Positions 47,491 to 60,893 of a DNA stretch of 64,000 nt are shown here, in pieces. The stretch covers positions 1,612,001 through 1,676,000 of the forward strand of contig SRSI01000078.1 in NCBI GenBank assembly GCA_005656395.1, read 5' to 3'. The position numbers and the translations under genes were made by a program. The notes beneath the pieces are model-generated. The model worked only from the letters and a program-made list of their open reading frames with translations. It was not told the DNA's origin and did no database searches. Source of the DNA: Strongyloides papillosus (Eukaryota > Nematoda > Chromadorea > Rhabditida > Strongyloididae). How positions within the stretch are numbered: position 1 is the first letter of the stretch; every line of letters starts with the position of its first letter.

Positions 47491-49530
47491 AATAGATTTT
47501 TTAATATAAAAGGAATTTGAAATTTAGGTAAATTCTTGAGAATGATTGTAAGTTAAGGTAAATGAATTTTGCAAAATCATTCCTTTAACATTAATATATA
47601 TGACTCCTTCTTTTACATTACTATTTTAGACAATGATTCAGTATTTTTTTTTGTTAAATTATACATAACTAGTATCTTATTCATTCATTTTAAACCAAAA
47701 TATATACATATATTTAAGAATGAATATATAATATGAAATTTATGGCAATTGTCATATAAAGTTAGAGTATTAAAATGGATGAATTTTATATATTTTGAAA
47801 TTGATTTTATGAAAAAAATGTTTTATATTTTATTTTTTAAATTAATATAAGCAATTTCTTTTTTTTGATGTATGTTATGTTTTATAAAAAATATTTTAAT
47901 TGCACTATATACAATTTAATAACATTTTCTCTCTGTATTCCCCAAATTGTATAATAATAATTTTTTGTGTAGAATTTCTAAGGGACAATATTTATTAATA
48001 AGACCTCATCGTTGTATTCTAAATATAGGTAAACATTTATTGCATACAACAAATTAAAATTAAATTCATAAAATATGCATTAATTTTGTAAAAATAAGAA
48101 TTTATTTGTTTTTATAGAACTTGTCATGTAACTGAGGTTATTAAAATATAATTAATTTTCTTTTTATAGTAATTAAAATTGTCACTTAGAATTATAAGCA
48201 TACAAGTACTTTCAATTCAAGTATTAATTTTTACAACAATCACGAAATTAATGGAAAATTTTTAATTACATAAAATTTGATATTTTAATGTTATTTTGTC
48301 ACTTCCAAAAATAAATTATTGTTAATGGTAAGATATTTTGTTGTAACAAACAATTTGAAAATAGTCAAAACGATGTAATTAAAAACTTAAATTAAAAATT
48401 GTTGCATATATTTAATTTAAAGAAAATACAAAATTTGTAAACTAAATAAATAAAAAGTTTTTTTTTGTTAGTCATAGTGTAAAATAGTTTCAAATTGTTA
48501 ACAACGATTATGAGAACATTTCAATGACAAAAGACTCTTTAACATTTGATGAAAAAATTATAAACCTTACAGAAAATATAAATTTTTTTAAATTTTATAT
48601 TTCTATAATGTCATTTTTCTATAATCCTTTATGACATAGTACATTACAATAATGAAATAATTCCCTTGTGTATTGTAAAAATTCTACCCAAAACCAAACA
48701 TCATAACAATTACTTGTTTATTAAACATCATTATTTTGTAAAAGTTAATCTTATTCAATGTTAATTGTTTCTCTTAAATTTGATACGATTAAATTTTATA
48801 ATCAAAAATTTTATAATGTTGTAATTTTAAAATTATAATATATTTTAAAAAATTAACCAAGCAAATTTAAATTTTTTTCGCCAAAAGAAGATTATTGTTT
48901 ATTTATCAAAGTAATATAACTTGTTATCAATAATTAAAATGACCCAAAATTTATATTTCTTTGCTTAAAAAGGTAAAACAATATGTTAATATCTTTTGTT
49001 GTCACGGTAGTAATTAATATTTTTAAAAAAATTCTGTGACTAAATAAAAATAGAACCAAAAATATAAAAATAATGTTAAGATTTTATTTTTTTTAAAATG
49101 TATTCATTATATGTACAAAAAAACATTATTACATTTTATAAAAATAAAAAAATAGATTTTTTGAAGTTATTAAAAATTATTCCAATCTCATTAATATGAT
49201 TTCTATTATTTGATTAAAAAAACACTTTTTGTTTATTATTATTACAAGTATATCAGGAGTTTCTGTAAAAAGAAAAGGTTGTTATTTTTTTAATTTATAA
49301 TTTGAGATTAATGTTTTTGTCCTATCTAATGTATATAGATGAAAATTTTATAGGTAAGTTAAACTTTCTCGTGGTACATTTTTCCTAACCATTTTCTTTT
49401 TTTGTATTTTATTATAATTTTTTTTTGCGCAATAACCTGCCTAATTAATAATTTTGGTATAGAAAAATATATAAAAATTGGTGACAAATGAAAAAGTATA
49501 CCTATTATAGTCTGTATAAAATTAATAATA
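47491..49530. other. Intergenic, nothing recognised
   Basis: A+T-rich spacer of 2 kb between two minus-strand genes; no gene-like frame or repeat seen. Confidence 0.6.
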
Positions 49531-52053
49531 TTAATCTTTCCATTTTGATAAATCCACTGAAGGTATTTTGGTACATGGTGTCATTCCATTCTTTGGAATC
49601 AAAAAAGCATCTTCTGTTATCACTTGGAAACCATCACTATTATCACATATAATCCTTGATAAACTTCCTTTTTTAATTTCGTTTAACTGTTCATTTGTAA
49701 ATATCCCTGGATTTTCATAATAAAATCTAAAAATAATAATTTGCACATATATACGCATTAAAAATATTTAAACTATACCTATCACCATCTCTTGAACGTT
49801 TGAATTGATTTCCAACAAGGCATGATAATGTTGATCCAATTAACCCACCAACGACAGGATCTTCGAGCATTGCTCCAACATAAAGATCAACATCGTCAGG
49901 TGATTTGTATGCTTTAGCTAAACCACCACGAACATGTTTATCTAATATATGATCACTAAATTCCTCAAATGTTGTTGCTCTTTTACTTCCACAAAATTCT
50001 CTCCATGAATTATAACTGGGCATTCCATGTTCTCTTCCACGATTTATATTAACGGCACCAAGATCTGTACTTCCAAACATTTTTTCTGTAATTGCTGGTG
50101 TCATTCTATGTGGCCTTTTAACTTGTTGTAACATTAAGCCTCTAAGGATTGGATCAATACCACCTTCAAAGAGTATTTTAGCTGATTTAAATACACCATC
50201 AGAGAATGGTAATGAACCATCAGCTATTGTTTTACCATTTTCATCAACTCTTTTAAATATTTCTTGAATCATACCATGTCCAAATCTAAAACCAGCTGTT
50301 ACAAAAACATTCGATATTGTTGGATCAACATTTGGATCATAACCATTATACTTTCCAACAACATTTTCCATCGATGTACCTAGTAATTTTGGGAGATATT
50401 CGGTATAAACAATATGTTGAAGGATAGCACCATTGATTTTTCTAGCCTCCTGAAATATTCTATCACCAGACCAGGATGGATTTAATGATTGTAAAGTTCT
50501 TGCAATTCTATTATGTTCACGTGCAAATAATATATGAATAGATGCAAGACCAACGAATAGATTACCACGAATGTCCCCGGTAACAAATGATGCAACACAA
50601 CTTTGTTTTGAGATACATTTTGATGTATCAAATGGTAGAAACATTTTACTATTAAAAGCTGTCATTTTTAAAAATCCAGTCCTACCCTCCCTAAATTTGT
50701 GTAAATCTTTTGTAGAAGATCCATAAATTGCTGAACCATCAATAAAACCAGAATTTTCATTTAATTGTTGCCTTGGTGTTGTTTGCCCAGTACCACATAC
50801 TGGTGCTGATCTTGACATCTTTAAACATTCCTTCTTCTTGAAATTTTCATTAGGATCTTTTATTGAAATTTTTATTGGTATACATTTTGAGGGAACAGGA
50901 CCACATGTTTTACATTGTGATGTAGGTTGTAATGTTGTTTTTGACATATCATGAGATAAAAATTGTCCAAATTGCATCATTAATGTGTTGAAGGAATCAT
51001 GACTAACAACTTGATTTGATGATAATAAAAGTCTACATGCATCACGGGCACTTGGACGTTTCGGTGTAATAGAGTCTAAAAACAAATATCATTAATATTT
51101 TTTTACATTATCATAAATCGATGGATGACTTTTATATTTCTTCACGAAATTAGATATCTAATTAATATGTGATTATTTATTAATCATTGTAAAAATTAGA
51201 TGAAAATAATTCTAATACTATGTATTTACTTACCAACTGGTTCACCCATACTACCTCCTTCATATTCTGGTGGAAGGAGTCTAAAAAAAGTTTTATTAAA
51301 AATGTAAAATAATATTTGTAGATACCTTAAGTATTGCTTAAAAGCAGCACCTTTCAATGGATTATCTAAATTATTACAAGTTCCATCCAAAGTACGATAT
51401 GATAAATGATAGCATAGTGCTTTTCTACAATCAGCAGAGGCAATCTACAAAAATAAATATATAATTAAAAAAATTAAAAAAAAATTTACTTGTGGAACAC
51501 AACCAGTAGGTACTGAACGTGTAATATCGTCTATTGATAGTATAATTCTTGATGATATGTCTTCTACTGGATTTATTAATCCAGCTTTTTTAAGGTCCTC
51601 TGCAGCATTACTTGGGTTTTCCTTAATAGCATTGCAATTATCATTATCTTTAGATAGATTGGTACTAGTTGATGGTTTATTTGATATTCTTTCATTACCT
51701 GTAATAATTATGTGTTAATTTACATTAATTCGGATAAAAAAATTAATAATAAATAATTAAAGTAATAAGAATAAACATACCTTTAGATGCTTTACATGTA
51801 TTACAAGCTAATTGACAATTTATCTTCATCCATTCACCATTACTTTGACATTCACCAATAGATGCCCAAAAGCGACACCATTCATGTTGGTCACAACACC
51901 CATTGCTTATACATTTAAAATTTTCAGTTACTGGTGGTGATAATTGTGCTGATATTTTTTCTAAAAAAATGAATTGTTAAAAAAAAGTTTTTATAAAAAT
52001 GTTATACCTAAAAGTAAGAGGATTAAAAGTATCAAATTCAAAATATTTTTCAT
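49531..52053 (-). CDS. Secreted ShKT-domain haem peroxidase (SKPO/MLT-7-like), copy 1
   Basis: Seven exons on the minus strand: 52053-52008, 51960-51781, 51698-51490, 51444-51326, 51280-51234, 51075-49779, 49726-49531, all in phase; 697 residues. After a signal peptide, a ShKT domain (CISNGCCDQHEWCRFW ... CQLACNTC) precedes an animal-type haem peroxidase. The distal site is GQFLSHD (about 237-243), the catalytic Arg is in GDIRGNL, the proximal His in AGFRFGHGMI, and NINRGREHGMPSY is near the end. Peroxidases of this class use hydrogen peroxide to oxidise or cross-link proteins; C. elegans relatives act in cuticle and matrix formation. The Glu three residues after the catalytic Arg, which esters haem in mammalian enzymes, is Leu here. 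The opposite-strand copies 2 and 3 are more like each other than like this one. Confidence 0.92.
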
Positions 52054-55000
52054 TCTTTTTTTTGACTGTTAGTTAGTAAAAATATGGAAATATTTTCTTT
52101 CAATATACACTTATTTGTAATATATTCCGTTTTTTATCCTTAATTTCTCAGGCAATGTAAATGATTTCTCTTTTTAATTGAAAGTAATTTTATCTTTGCC
52201 TATCTTTATAAAAAAAATATAATGTATATGTTTATATTTTTTATTCTATAAAATGATTATGAGAATTATACTGTGAATTAAGAAATAATAATAATAACAA
52301 TAAGGAGAGATAAGATAAAAAGTGTAGGATTGATTATTTTTAAATAAATAAAATGTCTTTTCATAAAACTTATAAATATTGTTACACTTTGGTATTGAGA
52401 AAGTAATATAGTAAAAGTTGATCTCTTATTGTAAGTGCAATTAAAATACTATTTCAGTCTTCGTTAGGTAGAAATATAAAATTTATCTTGTGTTAGACAA
52501 AAAGTCAAAGATAAGGCAATATTAAAATGGGAAAATTTTTTGCGTCATTAATTAAAATATAGTGTAGAGATTGTGGAATTTGACTTTGAATTAAATTGTG
52601 CCGAAACAAGGATGGTTGGTTAGGTATGATAATTGTAATGCGTTAATTATTTTTTTTTGGTCAAAAGAATTGATGATGTTATATTTATTAGGTTGGGGAA
52701 TGTATATGATAACCTTTTATAGTTAATTATCAAAGAATAACTTGGTGTTTTAAAAAATCTGCAAAATAATATGAATGTTTGAATTACATATTTATGTGTA
52801 TTTATAGGAATGTGAAACAAAAATATCAATGGAAATTGAGAAAAAAGGTGGATGGGTAGGTGAAAGGAACATTTTAAGTATTATATATTAATTTTAATTT
52901 TTTTTGATAGACGTTTGCTTTTTTTTCTGAAAAGATAACGTCAATCAAATAGCACAATTTTAGAGAAATATCAAAATATATATTTTTTTATATTATTTAT
53001 ATTCTTTTCAGTGTACATCTTTGACAATAAATAAGTAAATAAAGGTTAAAAAGGTAACAATTAGCTTTATATATAAATATTAATAGAGAAAAATATATAG
53101 TAATTGTATATGACAAATTTTGAATTTTGATTTAATTTAAAAAATATTTATATGTAATAAGTATTAAATTCTATACATGATTTTTTTCTTCTATTTTTTA
53201 AAACACCATGGAGGTATTATAAATAGAATAAAAGCTTGTTTTAATTTTTAAAAAATTTTAGTTATATGATTTAGTAATAAAAAGCGTCTAACAATAAGAT
53301 GAAAAGATTATAAGAAGGAGAGAGAAGAAGATTTAGAAACTACCTTATAAAAGTGAATGTACAAAAGGTTGATTATCAAAGCTTAATACAGAGACAACCT
53401 TTTTATACTTCTTTTTTTTAATTTATATTCTTTTAGAATGTGATCAAGGCTATCATCATATTAACGTTCACAACCTTTCCCAAATAGGCTAAATTATTAT
53501 CTTATGTATAATTAGAAGTTATCTAAAGATAATTGTTATAAAAAAATAAGAAAAGTTTAAAAAAGAGAGGAAAAATAATCATATTATATGTATTTTGATG
53601 CAGAATAATGGTTATGGCAATATAAATAGATGTTTTATTTGTGAAGAATAATTAAAAAATATTCTCAGATTATATATTATCTTTGAAATTAAAGAAAAAT
53701 AGAATATAGTTTCACTGAAATACGTACTTTTATAGGTATTATATTATGTCTTAGTCTACTGAATTACCTATATCATTTTTGTAGTAATAAAATAACTTAT
53801 CCTTGTGGAATGATAGGAGAAAATAATTACGTTAAATTAATTAAAAAGTTAAAGGGTAAATTTAATAATTAAAAAAGAAGCCAATTTGTCTGATGGTGAT
53901 TGCATAAATTAAAAATATACGAGATAAAAATGGTGTTGCATGGTTAACGAATGCTTATATATCGGTGCTAAATATTTTAAGAAGTAGAATAATTTGAGTG
54001 AAATAATAGTGAGACATTATTATATCGGGTTTTATGGGAAAGGAGAACTTTAGCAGTGATCAAAAATTTAGACAAAAACAAAAATTTACTACTTTGATAA
54101 TCATCAATTAAAAACTCATTGCATGGTATCATAAACATTAATAAAATTAAATTTTATATATAAAAATTTACTCATCAAAGAAACAAGAAACATTATTATT
54201 ATTTTAAATTAGAATACAAAATAAAGAGATATCTGGAAAAAGAATTTTATAAATTTTATTTATATAAAATTATACTTTATATATGATGAAATGTTTCAAA
54301 ATATAAAATTTCTTAAATCTTTTTCAAAAGAATAAAGCTTATTAATATGTAAATATAAATATATACCTCAAGGTGAATAGGCTCTTTATTTTTATTTAAT
54401 ATTATAAAAACTTTTTCCTTATTTTTATAAAATTATTAAAAATTTCACCTACAAACTTTTAGTAATTATAATTTTTTTTCCATTAAATTTTTACATATAA
54501 AAAAAAGGAAATTTATTAGTGATTTTTTTTCTGGTTAAATAAATAGATCTATTTGCATATAATTTGTTCTTATATATATATCTATTTTATAGATATAGTA
54601 AAAGTTGATGATCCAATAAAAACTAAATAATACTTGTCAATTTCCTTGAATAAATATTTATTAAATTGAATAAAAAATTCGTTAATATTCCTTGAATATA
54701 ATGCACTTTTCATTTTTAGGAGAGTTAATAAAAATTAAATGAAAGAAGATGATTATTTTTATTTTACAAATACTGTTCTGATTAATAACATCAAGTGTTG
54801 GGAAAAAAAATTTTTTTTTGATGAACTCGAAATTTCAGTATTAATAAATGAAAAATTTATTTTATTAAAAATGTCAAAAGATGATATATTTCATTAGATA
54901 ATTATAAATATTATCTTTTTTAGGTTAAAAAATGTATGATGATAGCTTTTACACAATTACCTTCACATTTTTGTAGTTTTTCAAAGTATTTCATATTATA

Positions 55001-56839
55001 ATCAACTTTAACCTTGTATATATATTTATATATCGTAACAGTTAAACTTTGATACGATAACAAAAATATTTTAAGAAATACTTTAAATTTCAATTATATT
55101 CAAATTATTAATAGGCAATAGTTCGAGAAATCAAAAGTTTAGTGTTAAAAGAATGTTGCACCACATCTTAACATACACCATTATTCATTTAATATATTTC
55201 ACCGTTTCGTCAATATTCTAAAAAACGGGTTAAGAATGTATTTAAAAATCTGAATATTATAATATAATAAGCATCTAAGTATTACTAAATTAAAAATTTA
55301 TTAGGTAATGATTATAGTAAAATACATTTATGTCCAAATATTTTTCTCTCACAAAAATCACACGTGTAATATAATCACATTTATTATATAATTTTCTTTA
55401 CTATCAAATTTTTTATCATCATCAGTAACAACACAAAACTTGAATAACATGAAACAGCTATTAAATGTGAAAAATGATTAACCTCAAACTTTTATTTTTA
55501 GACTTTAACGATCATCAAAAATGTTCCACAATAAATATTATATAAATAGTAATTAATCTGCAATTTTATAAAATATTGTCATTAATATAATATAAATAGA
55601 TCAACAACAAAAAAGGAATCATCAAAATCTTTATCGATAGAAATACACTCAAACAATAATTCTTTCTTAGCATTGATATATTAAAAAATATAACTACAAT
55701 TATTACATATTTTACAATGTAATTGTGTCATTTATACTACAATTTGAGAAATGCCTGTTTAAGAAAACAATATAAAATTTTACTTTTTAAAACTCGATTT
55801 TTACAATTTATGACGGTATATAATATGTAAATGAAGAAAAGGTTATTAACAAAAATTTTGTATAGTTTCTTAAAGCAGCAATCATTAATCTTAACACAGA
55901 CGTCAGTATTTTTCAATGCACTCAACAATTTTTTAATAAAAAATCTTTTCAACTTATTTTTTGGCGATATAACAATTAAGAAAACATATAATTTGTTTAC
56001 TTTTTGTTTGTACAAACTAATTCAACAATTGCTAAAAAAATAATAGAGATGTTTTTATAAAAATAAGTTTATAATAATAATAATTTCTCAAGTACCCCAT
56101 AAAATGATATACGTATTTTTTCAAATTATACATTGTATGAAACGATATCAAAAACAATGCTTTTAACATTTTACATGAAATCACATTTTTAAATGATCAT
56201 TATTTTTGTATATAGAAATTATAATTATCAATATACATATATCTACTTAGATATTTATACATAAATGAAAACATTTATTAAAATATTTAAAAATATTGTT
56301 AAACGTTTGTTTTATTACAATTATTAGTGTTTTGTGAAAATATAGCAATGAGATATGTTAGAATAAATAAAATAATAATATTTAAACAATTAAAAGGTCT
56401 AAAAACAATATTTTGGTTTTTTTTATATATAAAAATAAAGTACTAATTTAAAAGTATCATGACAATTGAGGTATGTAAAGGATGTTTCAATAAAATAACT
56501 CAAACACTTTTATATATATAAGTTCCATTTCCTCACTTTATCATATTTTTCAATTTATCTCTTTGATTAATATTATCATTTTCTATTTTCTGAATACTTT
56601 GATTTTATTAATGTAAGTACAAAATTGAAAAAATAAATTATTACTAAGGCTTAATAAAAATTATATCTTCTCCAATATAAATATTATCTATACATATATT
56701 AAAAAAGTTTTAAATTTTGTGCCAATTAAAAATTACTTTTTTTATATAACTCCTTAAAGCAGATTTTAAATTATTATAACTAGAAATTGTTAAAAATATT
56801 ATAAAAAAAAGGTTACAATTTCAGAAGAAATAAAAGAAT
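52054..56839. other. Intergenic, nothing recognised
   Basis: A 4.8-kb divergent spacer between peroxidases 1 and 2. The overlapping opposite frames at 55737-56043 are low-complexity mirror images of each other. No transposon ends or RNA gene found by eye. Confidence 0.5.
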
Positions 56840-58984
56840 ATGAATTATTTCATTCAAAGCATTATAATATGTCTCTTACTGTTTCCTTTAATATGTAAGA
56901 AAGAATTTAAAAAGTTGAAAAAAGTTTTAAAACATTACTTTAGATACAAGACATCAAAAATGTCATGGTAAATGTTGTGATTTCCATAAACACTGTGGAG
57001 TATGGGCAAGAAGAGGAGAGTGTAAAAAAACTCAACAATTTATGAGCAGAAACTGTAAAAGAAGTTGTAATTTATGTTCAAGTCATAATTCAAATCATGA
57101 CCCTCCAAAAAAAGGTACTAGTAATAAGATCTTAAATAACTAAACAATTTATTATATAGAGGTTGATAAATTAAACTTTTCTGGTTGTAATACTGTTCAA
57201 ACAAGGGAAACAACTAGACGTCGTTCTATGAATGTTAATACATTTTCTGATACTGTTATTCAAAAAGATTGTGGACCTGAAAATAGTCCTAATAATTGTT
57301 CACAATCAATTTGTTTCCATAAACAATTCCGTTCAATGGATGGGACATGTAATAATTTAAAACGTCCTTTACGTGGAGCAGCATTTACTAGTTACTTAAG
57401 ATTGCAAGATCCATTATATGAGGATGGTTTTAATATGCCAATAAGAAGTTCTCGCCCTGAGGTTAGAGATGTTACAAGATTTCTATTAATTCACGACAAA
57501 AATATTAATTCGATTTATAATCAATTAGCAATGCAATGGGGACAATTTTTGGCACATGATATTCTTGCTAATGCAAGACATGAATCATGTACTTGTGAAA
57601 TGAGGCATGCTAGGCATTGCCAAAATATATACTTCAGAAGGGGAGATCCTAAGTTTGTTGTGAATTAATGGTGCTTAATAATTGTTATTTTTTTTATAGA
57701 TTTGGAAGAATTCCATGTATTAGATTGGCAAGATCAGTAAATAAATGTGGAACAGGAATTTTTAATATACCAAGAGAACAAATGAATCAAGCTACGGCTT
57801 ATATTGATGGTTCACCTATTTATGGAAATAACGTTGGTAATATGGAATCACTTCGTTCAAGGCACCTTTTAAAAGCTCTATCGATGAATGGAAAAGAATT
57901 TCCAACATTAGGTGTAAGAGATACAGGAGGACATGCACTTTTAACAGGTGATGGTCGTGCTGATCTTTTTAGTGGTTTATCAGCATTACATACTATATTT
58001 GTAAGATATCATAATATTGTGGCTAGACAATTAATGAGTGCAAATAGACAGTGGTCAAGTGATAGAGTATTTCATGAGACTAGAAAAATTGTTGGATCAA
58101 TAATTCAAGTTATTACATTCGAAGAATTTTTGCCAGCTATTTTAGGTCCAAAAAATGTAAAAGAATTGATTCCTAAGTATACAGGGTATAATGAGAATGT
58201 TGATGCTACAATTTCTAATGAGTTTTCTGCTGCCGGTTTTAGATTACACGGTACAATAGTTGTACGTTTTTCTTTTTTTCTAAAATATATTTAATTTAAC
58301 TTATAGAGACACTATCCGCTAGTTGATGAAAATTATCGTACAATTGCTAATAATGATTTTGTCCAAAATGTTGAAAGATTTATCAAAGAATACAGCACTA
58401 AGATAAGTTTATTACTTAGAGGAATGATTTCATCACCACTTAAGAAAGCTCAACGTATGAATCCTCAAATTACAGAAAGCTTCTTTGGTGGTACGGTTGA
58501 TTTATCATCTATGAATATTCAAAGAGGAAGAGATCATGGATTAAAAGGTTATAATGCCTATAGAAGATTATGTCATCTAAAACCAGTTAAAACTTTTGAA
58601 TCATGGGATGAAGTAAGTGATAAGTCAGTAAAAAAAAGAGCTAAAGAACTTTATCGTAATGTTGAGAACATTGATCTTTTTGCTGGCGCTATGTTAGAGG
58701 AACCTTTAGAGGGAGCTGTTGTTGGTCCCACATTTGCTTGTATCATAGGAGAACAATTTATTCGCCTACGTGATGGTGACAGATTTTGGTATGAGAATAA
58801 ACAACTTTTTACACAAGAACAAATTAATAATTTACGACAACTCTCCATTGCATCTGTAATTTGTGCAACTGAACCAGAAATTAAGAGAATACCTAAGGAA
58901 GCATTTAAGGCTGATAAAGGTGCTGCTGCTATCAGTTGCCGTGATATTCCACAAATAAATATTTCATTGTGGAAATCTTTTTAA
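56840..58984 (+). CDS. Secreted ShKT-domain haem peroxidase, copy 2
   Basis: Five exons: 56840-56894, 56944-57114, 57160-57652, 57700-58258, 58307-58984; phases 1, 1, 2 and 0, introns 45-49 bases; 651 residues. Signal peptide (MNYFIQSIIICLLLFPLI), ShKT domain (CHGKCCDFHKHCGVW ... CKRSCNLC), then the peroxidase domain. The distal site AMQWGQFLAHD lies near 203-209, the catalytic Arg in GDGRADL, and RGRDHGLKGY near the end. Two features are odd: the proximal motif is GFRLHG, one residue shorter than the usual FRFGHG, and the haem-ester Glu is replaced (RADL). REHNR of other peroxidases is RYHNI. The same changes occur in copy 3, so they arose before the duplication. Whether activity is kept is unknown. 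Confidence 0.92.
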
Positions 58985-60893
58985 TTTCAATAAGTGTAAC
59001 TTGTTGGTAAATAAAATTTTGTTTATGTATTACATGCTTCTTTAAATTTAATGATTTAAAGTGACAAAAAGTTCAAAAATTAAATACTTAATGTTTAAAT
59101 TTTTGTTGAATTTAACATGTAATATATCATTAAATCTTGATTTCAATGATAGATCAAAAAACAAAGCTTTTAGTCTTTTGACAGACAATGAAAAATGTAT
59201 TTTATGCTTTGAATAACAATATTTTTGGAGTTTATTTAATGGTAAAATTAAATAAAAACGTTTATAAAATTAACAACATTTGATATTTTTTCAAATATCT
59301 TATTGATAAATGTTATCCTATAAATATTATATTAATTATGTTATTTATTATATGTTTATTTACATTTTTCTATTAATGTTTTTAGAGAGTATTTGAATGA
59401 GAAATGTCTAACCAAATTTCACATTAATATACTTCAGTTTAAGACATTATAATGTTCTTGTCTATTCATTATTATAGACAAGTCATTGGCTTCACTTTGC
59501 TTAACCCTGTCTCGCTCATAATACTACTTTCAAGGTATATAGTAAAAAATTTCAAGATAGAATATCCTCAATTCTAGTAAAAATATTTCGTTCTTCTTTT
59601 GTTTTGTAATTTGACCACCGTACTTTAGTGTTTTACAATATATGTACATCACTTTATCTCAGACTTTTAATTTTCATGAACTTAGACTGTTTCAGGATTG
59701 TAAAAAATTAACAACAGTCATAGTATTATGATGTGACAATTATTTTTAAAAATAATTCATCGTATTTATTTGATATATAAATATGTTATAATATAGGATA
59801 AAAATGGTGTGCTGTATAAGAGAAGTATTATTTTATATTATCTCAATATAACAGACATTTTTTCAAAATGTTTAGAATTACAAGCGTATATATAAGAAAA
59901 GATAGATTATGGTATTTATGTTTATAAATTAGACATCTTTAAAAATGACGATTTCATACACACTATTTAATAATTAAGTGTGTACTTTATAGCATAAAAT
60001 GATTAATTTTTTGAGAATAAATTAACGGGATATTTTTCTATTTTGATTATCAATAAACAAAATTTTAGATTTTTAACAATGTACTAAAGTTCAATCTACA
60101 GAATATAACATCACCCACTAATTTTATGTCACTTTCTAATTGATCTTCCCAAAATATTATTACATAGGAATGGTAGAAATATTTATTTTATAATTTTGAC
60201 AAAATTTTAATAATAGTTTCTTTTCATTATATTGTCAATACAACTCTCATAAATGAGATATTATTTATAAAAGTATGTCTTTTATGAAATAATTATATTG
60301 AAGTTTTAATAAAATTTATAGATTTAAAAAAATATTCTATATCTTATAACCATCTATTTGGTATTATAAAATTTTACATCTAAATAGCATTTTTTTTAAT
60401 TTTAAAAAGGTTTTATAAATAAAATTTAAAAGTTAGGAGATAGCATATTATAAAATATAACTAAATCAAACGATGTATATACTATAAATTAGATAAAGAT
60501 TATAAAGTAGTAAAAAATTTTTATTCATAGTTCTTATTAATTATATAGCTAATGAAAGCATTTTTATTTAAAAATTATTTATGTAAAGGAGAATGCCTAT
60601 TTTATTATCAGTTACAAAAATTTTTATGTGTATTTTAATGTTAACAAAAAAACTATAAAGACTTTTAAAAAATTAGTGTTAAGTAATTCTCTTTTAAGTT
60701 ATTCATTATATTAAAATTAGTGTTGTCATAATTAAAAGTATATCAAAATTATTTAGACACTAATTATTATTAGTGTTTCATAATTTTAGTTGAAGAAAAA
60801 ATTACACATAATGACATAAAAATATTAGTTAGATTAAATTTTTACTTAGTTAATGAAAGAATATTCATTATACTTTATATTATTTTAGGGATA
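58985..60893. other. Intergenic, nothing recognised
   Basis: Spacer between tandem peroxidases. A slightly less A+T-rich stretch at about 59480-59545 has no recognisable RNA or protein signal. TATTTTAG ends at 60888, just before the copy-3 ATG, and could be a spliced-leader acceptor. Confidence 0.5.

Noticed and set aside
55120..55140. tRNA-like box B (AGTTCGAGAAATC)
   Set aside because: No matching box A or cloverleaf could be built around it.
55737..56043. Two overlapping opposite frames of 92 and 70 residues
   Set aside because: Mirror-image A+T-rich frames with no features of a gene.
58651..58848. Minus-strand frame in peroxidase 2
   Set aside because: Antisense shadow of a conserved exon.
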